A stretch of DNA of 38,662 nucleotides from a virus. The notes below the pieces were generated by a model, which made no database searches, was not told the origin of the DNA, and was given only the letters and a program-made list of their open reading frames with translations. Position 1 is the stretch's first letter, and every line of letters starts with the position of its first letter. Shown here in pieces: positions 6,881 through 14,593 of this stretch. The stretch spans positions 1 to 38,662 of IMG/VR virus record IMGVR_UViG_3300046692_000088; one strand, given 5' to 3'. The translations under genes and the position numbers were made by a program.

Positions 6881-8731
6881 CTACTTGTCCGCACCGTACA
6901 GACTCCCCCAGCTTCGCTGTCCGATCTCGGCCTCTGCTTCGATCGGTACTCCGTACAGGTCGAACGTCATGCACTTCTCAATGGCCTGCGCATACTCCTG
7001 CGCTTCGCGCTCGGGCACGCTACAGAGCACTTCGTCATGGATCGGCAGGCGCATCGTGTCGAGCAGCCCGGCTTCTTCCATGTTGATCAGGCTCTGTCCC
7101 AGACAGTCACGGGCAGCGCTCTGAACGCCGTAGTTCACGACGGCATAGGTACGGTCACGGTCCAGGGGCAGGCGGCGCCCGGTGACCGACACGTGAACCA
7201 TGCCTGTCTCGTACGCCTCACGCTGCAACCGCGAGGACATCCGCTTTATTTCCGGGTAGACACGGTCATAGGCAGCCATCGCGCGGCGGACGTCTTCCAG
7301 CGGGGCACCGGTCTGGCGAGAAATCGTGGCAGCACCACCCCCGTACACCTTGCCGAAGGCAATGCCCTTAGAGATCTTGCGATGCTTCGCGGTGAAGTTC
7401 TCGCCGAACACCATGCGCGCCGTGAACGAGTGGAGATCCTCGCCCGCAGTGATTGCCCGCTTCATGTTCTTGACGTCACCGAGGGCAGCGAGGACGCGAA
7501 GTTCCACGGCTGCAAAGTCGGTCGAGACCATGACCTCACCAGGCTCAGCGAGCAGCGCACGGCGGATCGTCCAGTCCCCCGACGGGAGGGTTTGCAGCGC
7601 AGGACGAGTGATGCTCATGCGACCCGTGCGCGCCTGCATGCTATTCACGAAACAGTGCACCCGACCGTCAGAGTCGGCTACGTCCAGGAAGGTTTCGGCG
7701 TAGGCCGTGTTCCACTTGCCCGCCCGCTTGCTCCGAAGGATGGCATCAGCGAGGGGGTTGGGGGTGCGCACATTGAGACGCTGCCAAGAGTTCTGATCAA
7801 GGTCAGCGAGTGCACACAGGACGGCCTTATCAGCCTTGAAGGCGCCGGACGCCGTAAGGTCCGTGAGCGTCTCCCCCATGGCCTGTAGCGCGTCGGTGAC
7901 CTGTCGGGACGCATTGATGTTCTCGACCCCGTAGCGAAGCGCCTGAGCCTCGTAGCGGAGCGCCTCGGTCGACAGCTCGGAACTCAGTTGCTTGGTGTAC
8001 TCGACGTCGAGCACCATTCCACGCCGCTGCATGATGGCGCAGATGCGGGCTATCTCGTGCTCGTAGGCAACCAGCCGGGGGCGAACGTCCAGCTTCGCAA
8101 GTTCAGCGTCTAGGGCCACGTCGAGCCGAGACGTCAACAGCACATCGAGACCGGCGTACAGGAGGTAGGTGGGGTGGTCCAGCGGGATGCCCGCCCACCC
8201 GGTTGCCTTGGTCAGCTTCAGTGAGCGGAACACGGCCGTGAGGTCCCCCTGAGTGTCGGGGCTCGCCGGGTCGATGTAGTAGGCCGCAAGAGGCTTTAGG
8301 GCCGTCCCCCGGCCTCCCTCCTGGGGCTGACGCGGATCGATGAGACCGGCCTTTAGGCGCGTGTCGATGGTGCGCGGGGCGAGATCCTCAATCGGCATAG
8401 CCGCGTGTCGGTCGAGTACGGCCCAGTCGAACGGTGCGTTGTGGATCTGGAACTTTCGACCCAGGCGAAGTGCCCAGTAGACAGCCTCAGCGAAGATGCC
8501 GCCCCACTCGAACGGCAGAACCCACCCGGTGCGACTGTCACCGAACTGGACCGTGCGCAGGCGATACCCGGGCGAGTAGATGTCAAGGCCAGTGGTCTCG
8601 GTGTCCAGCGCGATGGGTCCAGCGGCATTGGCACGCTCAAGCCACTCGCGGAACTCCTGTACGTCGGCATAGTTCTCGGGGACCTTGACCTGAACGGGGT
8701 CACCGGCGATGGCGTAGGGGTAGATCTTCAA
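6881..8731 (-). CDS. Family A DNA polymerase (PolI-like) with 3'-5' exonuclease domain
   Basis: 616 aa. The N-terminal exonuclease motif ALDTETTGLD (D43, E45) is followed by a family A polymerase domain: motif A STDFAAVELR near residue 400, motif B KHRKISKGIAFGKVYGG near 450 and motif C IHDEVLC near 563. It lacks a 5'-3' exonuclease domain, as usual for phage replicative PolI types. The start is TTG at 8731, 7 nt after AGGAGG; no in-frame ATG sits as well. It lies directly downstream of the helicase, forming the replication core. CTA leucine codons are rare here (3 by my count), unlike the tail genes. Confidence 0.95.
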   Translation of the reverse strand: MKIYPYAIAGDPVQVKVPENYADVQEFREWLERANAAGPIALDTETTGLDIYSPGYRLRTVQFGDSRTGWVLPFEWGGIFAEAVYWALRLGRKFQIHNAPFDWAVLDRHAAMPIEDLAPRTIDTRLKAGLIDPRQPQEGGRGTALKPLAAYYIDPASPDTQGDLTAVFRSLKLTKATGWAGIPLDHPTYLLYAGLDVLLTSRLDVALDAELAKLDVRPRLVAYEHEIARICAIMQRRGMVLDVEYTKQLSSELSTEALRYEAQALRYGVENINASRQVTDALQAMGETLTDLTASGAFKADKAVLCALADLDQNSWQRLNVRTPNPLADAILRSKRAGKWNTAYAETFLDVADSDGRVHCFVNSMQARTGRMSITRPALQTLPSGDWTIRRALLAEPGEVMVSTDFAAVELRVLAALGDVKNMKRAITAGEDLHSFTARMVFGENFTAKHRKISKGIAFGKVYGGGAATISRQTGAPLEDVRRAMAAYDRVYPEIKRMSSRLQREAYETGMVHVSVTGRRLPLDRDRTYAVVNYGVQSAARDCLGQSLINMEEAGLLDTMRLPIHDEVLCSVPEREAQEYAQAIEKCMTFDLYGVPIEAEAEIGQRSWGSLYGADK

Positions 8732-8762
8732 GGTATTGCCTCCTGGTACAACACAGAGGCAC

Positions 8763-8784
8763 CACCTACGATTTTTCGGAGGTG
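8763..8784. promoter_or_regulatory. 22-bp operator-like palindrome upstream of DNA polymerase
   Basis: CACCTACGA and TCGGAGGTG flank an all-A/T centre. Flanks continue the dyad (AGAGGCA / TGCCTCT, 8755-8792), giving a potential 17-bp RNA stem. It lies 31 bp upstream of the polymerase start. I see no clear promoter boxes. Confidence 0.55.
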
Positions 8785-8807
8785 ATGCCTCTGGGTATTA
8801 CGTTGTG

Positions 8808-10391
8808 TCAGCCTGCGGCAAAGATGCCGGGCCCTGTCTTCACGGTCGTACTGTCGAGTCGGATACCAACGAGCGCCATACCCTTAGCGGTGCGTACGCG
8901 CTGGATACCGCGTTCCTCCATCGCGCTGTAGAACGCCCGGCGGGACCACACTTCCTTGGACGGGAGTCCCTCGGCCTCGCACCAGTCGCGGTACGTGTTG
9001 TACGCCTCTGCGCCGTCGAGCCGCGCCCCGTCCTCGGCGATCAGTACGCCCGGGTAGAAACCAGCGAGGGTGTCCGACGTCTCTTTGTACTCCGTCGTTG
9101 CAGCGCTGATCGTCTCCGGATCCTTGAGCCCCTCGGCGAACCAAAGTGCTGCGCCACGGACCGCCCACGCTGCAATACCCTGCGCCTCGGCAATCAGCTT
9201 CTTGTCAAGGTCATAGTCACGCTCGTGCGGGGCAAAGAACCGCTTGAAAGGGATCATCTTGACACGACGCCAGAGACCATCATCCTGGCCGCGAAACTTC
9301 GGCTTGTGGTTGGTGGCGAGCATCAGCAGAAAGGTTGGTTTGAACTCGAAGAATTCCTGCCGCAGAAACCGAGCCGAGACCATGTCCTTACCGGTGACGC
9401 GCTTCAGAACCGCCTCAGACATCGGACGGCCGGATTCGCCTTCGGATGCCATAACGAAACGGGCAGCACGCAGAGCGGCAATGTCGTTGGGGATGCCCCC
9501 ACCCTGCTTTTCCTCGAACGTGGCGAACGGCGTGGTCTTGGTGATGGCTCCGAAGACGCTGGAAAGCGTGTCGGTCAGAACCGATTTGCCGTTAGCGCCC
9601 TTGCCCCACAGCACCGCAAAGCACTGCTCGTCGGTGTACCCCGTGATGCCGTACCCGATGAGCCGCTGCATCCACGGGACTAGGTCAGCGTTCTCCGGAA
9701 AGATCTCCGTGAGGAACCCTTCCCAGCGAGGGCACTTCGCCATGGGGTCAAAGTCGATCCCGAGGCAGTACGTCAACATGTCTTCCTTGGCATGCGGACG
9801 CAGGCGACCCGTACGAAGCTCCACGGTGCCATTGCGGAAGCTCAGCAGGTCCGGCCGGTTGTCGAAATCGCCCGGGGCCACGTAGACGCTGGGGACGGAG
9901 CGAAGCTCAGTCATGAGGGCATCAATGCGCGTCGTCATCGTGAAACCCTTGGACTCAGCGAGCTTCCCTGCCATGACCAGTGCGGCGCCCATGCGGTGGA
10001 TCTCCTGGCGGACCTTGACCTCAGAGCGCTCCCAGGTTCGGCCGTTCCACGTGTAGAACCCGAGCCCGGGGGCGAACTTGATACGGCCGTCGGTCCACGC
10101 CACCAGTGCGTGAGCATTCATCGCATCGGAATCGCCGTAACGCTCGATCAGCGAAGCGAGGATGCGTCCGGCCTCTGCACCCTGATCACGCGAGACCATG
10201 TCAGCGCCGGTTGCCTCGCTGAGTTCCTCGGTCACGGCCTCGCGGCGAGCTTCGTGGGCATCCTTGACGGGTCGGGCAGTCTTCACAGCGCTGTGGAGCT
10301 GGGCCGCAAACTCGACCGGCTCAAGCTTCCGCCAGTCCGTGAGGTCAGACTTACGTCCGCTGTCCGGGATGCTCAGCGCGTAGACATCCAC
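8808..10391 (-). CDS. Phage/plasmid primase C-terminal helicase domain (D5/P4-type)
   Basis: 527 aa as an isolated frame from a GTG at 10391, but the frame stays open back to about 10452 and continues the broken Toprim domain of the gene upstream. The Walker A motif GKGANGKS near residue 268 and the segment FLLMLATNHKPKFRGQDDG with LWRR are typical of SF3-type helicases fused to phage primases. It unwinds DNA at the phage fork. The C-terminal ~18 residues are encoded by an 18-mer variant and beyond. I think the two frames are one primase-helicase (about 812 aa) split by a 1-nt deletion. Confidence 0.88.
   Translation of the reverse strand: MDVYALSIPDSGRKSDLTDWRKLEPVEFAAQLHSAVKTARPVKDAHEARREAVTEELSEATGADMVSRDQGAEAGRILASLIERYGDSDAMNAHALVAWTDGRIKFAPGLGFYTWNGRTWERSEVKVRQEIHRMGAALVMAGKLAESKGFTMTTRIDALMTELRSVPSVYVAPGDFDNRPDLLSFRNGTVELRTGRLRPHAKEDMLTYCLGIDFDPMAKCPRWEGFLTEIFPENADLVPWMQRLIGYGITGYTDEQCFAVLWGKGANGKSVLTDTLSSVFGAITKTTPFATFEEKQGGGIPNDIAALRAARFVMASEGESGRPMSEAVLKRVTGKDMVSARFLRQEFFEFKPTFLLMLATNHKPKFRGQDDGLWRRVKMIPFKRFFAPHERDYDLDKKLIAEAQGIAAWAVRGAALWFAEGLKDPETISAATTEYKETSDTLAGFYPGVLIAEDGARLDGAEAYNTYRDWCEAEGLPSKEVWSRRAFYSAMEERGIQRVRTAKGMALVGIRLDSTTVKTGPGIFAAG
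8851..8868 (-). repeat. 18-mer boundary repeat, copy 3 (inside coding sequence)
   Basis: The variant GGTATCCGACTCGACAG lies within the last codons of the helicase (G-I-R-L-D-S), where other copies begin just after a stop codon. It is 120 nt upstream of the DNA polymerase start. Confidence 0.65.
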
Positions 10392-10402
10392 ACCGAACGG
10401 CT

Positions 10403-11245
10403 TCAGCCCCTCGGCAAGCTTCCGGTTGAACGCCTGTCCCGCCGGGTCGTGTCACCGCAGGCGATTACCTGAGTGCCACGCACACCGTTGGCGATCTCTT
10501 CGAGCAGCTCGGGAGAGGCCACCAGCGAGGCGCCCCGGACCATGATTACGTCATAGCCCACCGCAACCGCTGTAAGCCCGTCTCCGGGCCCCTCAGTAAT
10601 GAGAGTGACTCCGTACCCACCCTGCCCGCGAAAGACGCCGTACGGGGCCCAGCGGAAGCCCTCGGGGTTGGTGAGCGAGACCCACCGGCCCGGACAGTCG
10701 CCGGTAAGGTCCCGACCCTGCAAGCCTCGCGGTGTGCCGTTGAAGTCATTGAGCGGAACCGTCAGCCGCGCGTAGCGCTTGTAAGCGGGAGACAGCGAGG
10801 ACCACATGGGATTCACGGTCGTGTCATCCACACCCACGCCAAGCTCATATGCCGTGTCAACGCTCATGCCGAACCGGTCAGCGAGATAGTCACGGGCACG
10901 CGCCGCCCAATCGTCGCTGTAGTCAACCAAGGCATCACGGGCGTCGTCCGCGTACATGGTCAGCGCGGCTATGTGCTTAGGGCCGACAAGCTCAGGCTTG
11001 GCACTGGCCACGGTCGGGGCATCCCCCTCGACGTCGAACATGTCCGGCCACGTGAGCTTTGCGGCGGACACCACTTCGGCAGGCTTGCAACCGGCGCGGC
11101 AGGTGATGCGAACCTTGCGATCTTCGCCAATCCACAGGCGCAGGGACGGGCGACTGTCACCGTGCGACGGGCACACAGCGAGGAATCCCCCGTCAGGCTG
11201 TTCGGAGACATCAGCGAAGTGGGCGAGCAAGTCGTCAATCTTCAT
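10403..11245 (-). CDS. DNA primase N-terminal part: zinc finger and truncated Toprim domain
   Basis: 280 aa. The zinc motif C25-x2-H28...C49-x3-C53 is a primase-type finger; LITEGPGDGL near residue 217 is the Toprim Glu motif, and VIACGD near 262 is the start of the Toprim DxD motif. At that point the frame shifts: the remaining residues are out of frame, while the -1 frame reads D-P-A-G-Q-A-F, the normal Toprim continuation. So this is the front half of a primase-helicase, with the break at about 10447-10455. The ATG at 11245 follows an 18-mer by 32 nt, with the SD GAAAGG. Confidence 0.85.
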   Translation of the reverse strand: MKIDDLLAHFADVSEQPDGGFLAVCPSHGDSRPSLRLWIGEDRKVRITCRAGCKPAEVVSAAKLTWPDMFDVEGDAPTVASAKPELVGPKHIAALTMYADDARDALVDYSDDWAARARDYLADRFGMSVDTAYELGVGVDDTTVNPMWSSLSPAYKRYARLTVPLNDFNGTPRGLQGRDLTGDCPGRWVSLTNPEGFRWAPYGVFRGQGGYGVTLITEGPGDGLTAVAVGYDVIMVRGASLVASPELLEEIANGVRGTQVIACGDTTRRDRRSTGSLPRG

Positions 11246-11277
11246 TGCGGAACCTTTCGTTGGCTTCGCTGATGTCC

Positions 11278-11295
11278 CTGTCGAGTCGGTTACCG
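11278..11295 (-). repeat. 18-mer boundary repeat, copy 4
   Basis: Exact minus-strand CGGTAACCGACTCGACAG, starting 4 nt after the HNH stop and ending 32 nt before the primase start. Confidence 0.85.
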
Positions 11296-11299
11296 GTGG

Positions 11300-11728
11300 C
11301 TAGAACGGCGGCTCCTCGGGCTGTCCAAACGTCTGGGACCACTCGGCCAGGGTCTTAGCCCCCTTCGAGAGATTGCACGTGGCACATGCCGGGACGATGT
11401 TGGATTCCTTGTCGGCGCCACCCTTGGACAGTGGCTCGACGTGGTCTAGGTGCGTGGCATGGGCTCCGCAGTACGCACACTTGCTGTTCCAGCGGGCGAG
11501 GATCTCCGTCCGGCTGTACTCGACGTGCTCAACACCGTAGGTATTCGCTCGCCTACGGTGAGTAACCGTGTGGCGCTTGTCCGGCGGTAGCGACCGGTAG
11601 TAGTTCTTGACGTGCTTCGCCTGAGCCTTGCGGCGACACGTATTGCATGCGCTGCTCGGCTTCTTGGCTTTGCCAGCGAGGAACTGATCAGCGGGCTTTC
11701 CCCGCCCGCATAGTCGGCACACCTGCAT
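11300..11728 (-). CDS. HNH endonuclease with N-terminal zinc ribbon, 142 aa
   Basis: Two N-terminal CxxC pairs (C4/C7, C28/C31) form a probable zinc ribbon, followed by an HNH domain: C84/C87, D95-H96 (HLDHVEPLSKGGAD), N110 and C115/C118. The HNH part is paralogous to the 84-aa protein at 5095-5349 (about 40 of 62 residues identical). The start at 11728 uses an SD embedded in the operator palindrome 5 nt upstream. It is isolated between a perfect terminator and an 18-mer, like an inserted cassette. Confidence 0.92.
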   Translation of the reverse strand: MQVCRLCGRGKPADQFLAGKAKKPSSACNTCRRKAQAKHVKNYYRSLPPDKRHTVTHRRRANTYGVEHVEYSRTEILARWNSKCAYCGAHATHLDHVEPLSKGGADKESNIVPACATCNLSKGAKTLAEWSQTFGQPEEPPF

Positions 11729-11733
11729 AACGG

Positions 11734-11755
11734 CACCTCCGAAAATTCGTATGTG
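11734..11755. promoter_or_regulatory. 22-bp palindrome that contains the SD of the HNH gene
   Basis: On the minus strand CACATACGA and TCGGAGGTG flank an A/T centre. The right half carries GGAGGTG, 5 nt before the ATG of the HNH gene. TTGACC lies immediately upstream (11754-11759) and could be a -35 box, but no -10 box follows at a normal distance. Confidence 0.55.
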
Positions 11756-11765
11756 GTCAACCCAA

Positions 11766-11798
11766 AGAAGGGGCCAGGCACGAAGCCTGACCCCTTCT
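11766..11798 (-). terminator. Strong intrinsic terminator with TTCG loop
   Basis: A 14-bp stem (AGAAGGGGTCAGGC with one G-T pair) closes on a TTCG-type tetraloop and is followed by TT. It ends the unit of the 11809-12087 gene. Confidence 0.8.
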
Positions 11799-11808
11799 TG
11801 TTATCCGC

Positions 11809-12087
11809 CTAAGCGGACGCTGTGAAATCTGGTTGTACTAGCCGGACATGCTCAGCGCCGATTCGCTGCTTAGTGAGCGTGCGCCTGCGGGTGAATCCGG
11901 ACTCGGCGCCGGTGGGCTGCACTTCCAGCATTGGAATGAGGCGACCGGCGATCTTCTCTGTAGTGACGTCCAATACAACGGCGTCAGTCATGCGCACCCG
12001 GTTGCCCTGTCGAGCCGCGTAGGTGACCAGGTCCCCCGCGTAAAGCTCCTCGCCTGCGTAGTCGGTCACAACCCCCCGCTTACCCAT
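11809..12087 (-). CDS. Unknown 92-aa protein
   Basis: The ATG at 12087 overlaps the end of the preceding membrane-protein gene (translational coupling). The product looks like a small all-beta domain (DLVTYAARQGNRVRMTDAVV), reminiscent of SH3/KOW-like folds, with a basic middle (TRRRTLTKQR). I do not assign a family. It is the last gene before a strong terminator. Confidence 0.65.
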   Translation of the reverse strand: MGKRGVVTDYAGEELYAGDLVTYAARQGNRVRMTDAVVLDVTTEKIAGRLIPMLEVQPTGAESGFTRRRTLTKQRIGAEHVRLVQPDFTASA

Positions 12088-12244
12088 GGGACACCATCCG
12101 CTTCACAATCACGATCCATTGCACCGCTACGAGCGCAGCGAGTACCACTAGGAACCAGGTCGGAAAGGCCACTTCACCGGAGGCGCGGGCGACAGCGAGC
12201 AGAACCAGCAGCGCGATAAACAGGCGCTCGTATGTCCTTTCCAT
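12080..12244 (-). CDS. Small membrane protein, 54 aa, two transmembrane segments
   Basis: The ATG at 12244 opens a 54-codon frame. Two hydrophobic stretches (about residues 8-20 and 27-47) are separated by an ASGE turn, and the C-terminus is basic (KRMVSHG). It starts 2 nt after the previous gene and overlaps the next by 8 nt. No family is recognised. A possible role is an inner-membrane accessory of the early phase, but the sequence does not say which. Confidence 0.6.
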   Translation of the reverse strand: MERTYERLFIALLVLLAVARASGEVAFPTWFLVVLAALVAVQWIVIVKRMVSHG

Positions 12245-12246
12245 GG

Positions 12247-12558
12247 TTACGCCTCGCCCCTGGTCTGGTCAGCGATGGCGAGCAGACGCGAGGACACGTG
12301 GGCCACCTTGAGCTGATCACGCCGGTTGAGTGCCGCGTAGGGGATGCCGTACAGGGTCATGGCCATGGTTCCGGCGATCTTGTCCAGGCGCGGGACGATG
12401 TGGGTCAGATCCTGCTCAGGTACGAGGGAGACGTTTCCGTCCGCCTTCAAGATGAGGTACCGGGCGGCGCCGGGCGACTTGTGCGGGCCGGACAGGATCT
12501 CAGCGGGCATGGTCATACCGCGATAGTTGACCTTCGAGCCAGTCTTGTGATTCGCCAT
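12247..12558 (-). CDS. Unknown 103-aa early protein
   Basis: Starts at the ATG at 12558, which sits 7 nt after AGGAG. An in-frame ATG at 12603 with its own SD (GAGGG) would give 118 aa, so the start is ambiguous. The product is basic in its first half (KTGSKVNYRG, PHKSPGAARY) with a helical C-terminal half (AALNRRDQLKVAHVSSRLLA). No known domain was recognised. It lies in a short cassette with two further small genes. Confidence 0.65.
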   Translation of the reverse strand: MANHKTGSKVNYRGMTMPAEILSGPHKSPGAARYLILKADGNVSLVPEQDLTHIVPRLDKIAGTMAMTLYGIPYAALNRRDQLKVAHVSSRLLAIADQTRGEA

Positions 12559-12630
12559 GTTCTCTCTCCTCGGGTCAGACTCAGGGGTGAAGATGAATGC
12601 CATTGGGTGCCCTCTCTCCTACTGCCTAAA

Positions 12631-12665
12631 GCCCCGGGCCAACGCGCAGTGCGTCAGCTCGGGGC
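12631..12665 (-). terminator. Intrinsic terminator
   Basis: GCCCCG and CGGGGC pair around a 23-nt loop and are followed by TTTAGG on the minus strand. It lies 7 nt after the 55-aa gene. Confidence 0.6.
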
Positions 12666-12671
12666 AAGTGG

Positions 12672-12839
12672 CTAAGAATACTCGGGATCGCCTATGGGCT
12701 CATCATCGATCTTGAAGCGCCGTCGACGCTCATGCAGTACGGACGGGCGTAGGTCAGCGGGGAATGTCCAGAGTGGGCGCCTGATCGTCTCGTCAGACTC
12801 ACCCCGCAGGACCGTCGCCCAGTCGATCAGTGCACCCAT
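12672..12839 (-). CDS. Unknown 55-aa protein
   Basis: The ATG at 12839 lies 3 nt after the RDF stop and the frame ends at TAG 12672-12674. It has a mixed-charge sequence with an Arg run (HERRRRFK) followed by an acidic tail (DDEPIGDPEYS). No family is recognised. Tight spacing to the RDF-like gene suggests the same transcript. Confidence 0.6.
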   Translation of the reverse strand: MGALIDWATVLRGESDETIRRPLWTFPADLRPSVLHERRRRFKIDDEPIGDPEYS

Positions 12840-12842
12840 GGT

Positions 12843-13571
12843 TTAGCGCTCCTCGCCGATGGCGTCGTTGTAGCTACCCAGCACGGTGATAACCGGCTTC
12901 TTGAATTCCCGGTGCTCCCCGGCCTTCGTCTCGTACTCCACGTGCTCGATCTCCAGTCGGCAAAGCGCCTCGCCGTCGACCTGGTCAAGCGCATCCTTGA
13001 CTTCGTGGATGACCTCAGCGAGGGACCACGCGGTAGCGATCAGCTTTCCGGCGCCCAGCTCATAGCCCTTACCAGCGAGGCGGAACGTGACGTTGATGGA
13101 CGGGGACGGACCACGCGGGGGACGACGCCGGGCCAGGTCCTTACGCTCAGACATCAGCGTCGGGCAACCGCACGGCTCACCCTTGTCGTCCGGCAGGAGC
13201 GAGAACTCACCATCACACTCGTGGGTAGGGCCACCGGCACCCCACTGGATCAGCTTGTCCTCAATGGACTTAGAGCCGTTGATGACGATCTCGACCGAGG
13301 GCGACTCGGTGAGGACGTGAAGGTGAAGCTTTGCGGTCGGGTTGTGCTCCTCGGGAGTGCCGCCCATGAGCTCCGCAATGCCCTGTGCAACCGACGGGTC
13401 ATCGGTCAGGACACGCCAATTGGCAAGCGAGACCGGGTCGTTGCGCCGTGCCTGCTTGTTGAACACCTGCATGCCCGAGCGGAACTGAAACACAGCCTGC
13501 TCGTACTCGCGCTTAGGCTCGCGCTTCTTGGGCTTGGCGTCAGGGTCGGTGTCAAAGATGCGGAGGGCCAT
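12843..13571 (-). CDS. gp3-like recombination directionality factor (RDF) candidate
   Basis: 242 aa, matching phiC31 gp3 in length (about 244 aa). The N-terminal pattern FRSG...NWRVLTDDPSVAQGIAELMGG and the following VEIVINGSKSI resemble the gp3 family. Such proteins bind the large serine integrase and switch it from attP x attB integration to attL x attR excision. A Cys/His cluster (HECDGEF, EPCGCP, residues about 116-137) could hold zinc. As in phiC31 it lies among early genes, far (23 kb) from the integrase. The start at 13571 has only a weak SD behind a 117-nt structured leader. Identification is from memory of the family pattern. Confidence 0.7.
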   Translation of the reverse strand: MALRIFDTDPDAKPKKREPKREYEQAVFQFRSGMQVFNKQARRNDPVSLANWRVLTDDPSVAQGIAELMGGTPEEHNPTAKLHLHVLTESPSVEIVINGSKSIEDKLIQWGAGGPTHECDGEFSLLPDDKGEPCGCPTLMSERKDLARRRPPRGPSPSINVTFRLAGKGYELGAGKLIATAWSLAEVIHEVKDALDQVDGEALCRLEIEHVEYETKAGEHREFKKPVITVLGSYNDAIGEER

Positions 13572-13687
13572 GGGAGGCTCGATTCTGTGAGGCGCAGGCG
13601 CGCAGTCTGTGAAGGTGGAACGGGGAGAGGCGGGGATTTCTCGGCCCTTTGGCCGGTCCAGCCGCTCTCTCCCCCTTCGGTGTTGCT

Positions 13688-13705
13688 CTGTCGAGTCGGT
13701 TACCG
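13688..13705 (-). repeat. 18-mer boundary repeat, copy 5
   Basis: Exact copy on the minus strand, 3 nt after the exonuclease stop and 116 nt before the RDF start. The interval can fold: GGGGAGAG/CTCTCCCC encloses CGGCC/GGCCG. Confidence 0.85.
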
Positions 13706-13708
13706 GCG

Positions 13709-14539
13709 CTACGCCCGGCGCTGTGTACCGGTGATCAGCGCGCCATCGGTAGACCAGATGGGATCCCCCAGCACGGTCTTACTGATCTTTCGGTCCCACT
13801 CGAACGTCTGACGCAGGTGCAGGAACTGCGCGAACACGTCGGCCTCATCGATCCGCACAGGCTTGAATGCCGCCTGATCCTGCGTGATGTGGAGAACAAC
13901 AGCGCCGTCAAACTTCGGCATGACCTCACGGTTACCAGCGGGATCAACGATGAAGTCAGCGTGTGCGTAGGCGCTCATCTGGAGCGCGACATCCGGGTAC
14001 GTAGCCTTGGACGTCTTCCAGTCGGCCATGACCAGGGCCGGTTCGCCGGTGGGGTCAGGCTTGCCGTTCTCGTCGAGCTTCAGACGGAGGATGCCGTCGA
14101 ACGACCCGGCGTACTCGTGGGTGTCAGACCAGGCCACATCCTCAGCGCGGACTAGCTCGGGCTGGACAGCGGCTAGGAACGCCTCGAAGTGCCGCCGGTA
14201 AGGCTCCATGTCGGGGTGGACCCGGCCGACGTACTGACCCCTGATGAGGCGCTCGAACAGGTCGTGTGCGTCGCTGCCCACCTTCGCGCGGGTCTTGGTG
14301 TATCGGGTCGCTGCGCCCTTGAGATACTGCACGGCGCCGTCACGGTCGCGCTGGGCCATCTGCTCGATGAAGTCCAGGGAGTCAACGGCGAGTTCGGCCA
14401 CCATCTTCGCCTGCCAGTAGGCAAGGAACGGCTTAGGCAGCATGCCGACCACGGACGTCACACCCGGATACTTGATTTCCGGGGCGTCCTCGTTGAAGTA
14501 GAAGCGCGAACCGCTGCGCTGGATAGTTCGGATAGCCAC
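13709..14539 (-). CDS. RecB/Cas4-like PDDEXK exonuclease
   Basis: 276 aa. The nuclease core is visible near residues 150-205: GSFDGIL, then MADWKTSK (D-x-K catalytic pair), and QMSAYAHA (the QxxxY of the RecB family). Such phage exonucleases resect double-stranded ends for recombination and replication. The GTG at 14539, 6 nt after GAGAGGGG, is the best start; upstream in-frame ATGs would read through the 18-mer and the 93-bp repeat. The SD lies inside a hairpin. Confidence 0.82.
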   Translation of the reverse strand: MAIRTIQRSGSRFYFNEDAPEIKYPGVTSVVGMLPKPFLAYWQAKMVAELAVDSLDFIEQMAQRDRDGAVQYLKGAATRYTKTRAKVGSDAHDLFERLIRGQYVGRVHPDMEPYRRHFEAFLAAVQPELVRAEDVAWSDTHEYAGSFDGILRLKLDENGKPDPTGEPALVMADWKTSKATYPDVALQMSAYAHADFIVDPAGNREVMPKFDGAVVLHITQDQAAFKPVRIDEADVFAQFLHLRQTFEWDRKISKTVLGDPIWSTDGALITGTQRRA

Positions 14540-14545
14540 TGTGGG

Positions 14546-14572
14546 CCCCTCTCGTTGGTGGGTACGAGGGGG
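14546..14572 (-). promoter_or_regulatory. Hairpin overlapping the exonuclease SD
   Basis: CCCCCTCG and CGAGAGGGG can pair across a 10-nt loop, with one bulge. The SD of the exonuclease gene (GAGAGGGG) is the 3' arm. It directly follows an 18-mer, as does the hairpin at 17029-17057. Confidence 0.5.
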
Positions 14573-14573
14573 T

Positions 14574-14591
14574 CTGTCGAGTGGGTTACCG
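14574..14591 (-). repeat. 18-mer boundary repeat, copy 6
   Basis: CGGTAACCCACTCGACAG on the minus strand, one mismatch to the consensus, 34 nt before the exonuclease start. It lies immediately downstream of the 93-bp repeat. Confidence 0.8.
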
Positions 14592-14593
14592 AA

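Noticed and set aside
10440-10460. Programmed frameshifting as the explanation for the primase split
   Set aside because: No slippery heptamer or downstream structure is evident. A one-base deletion or read error explains the data more simply.
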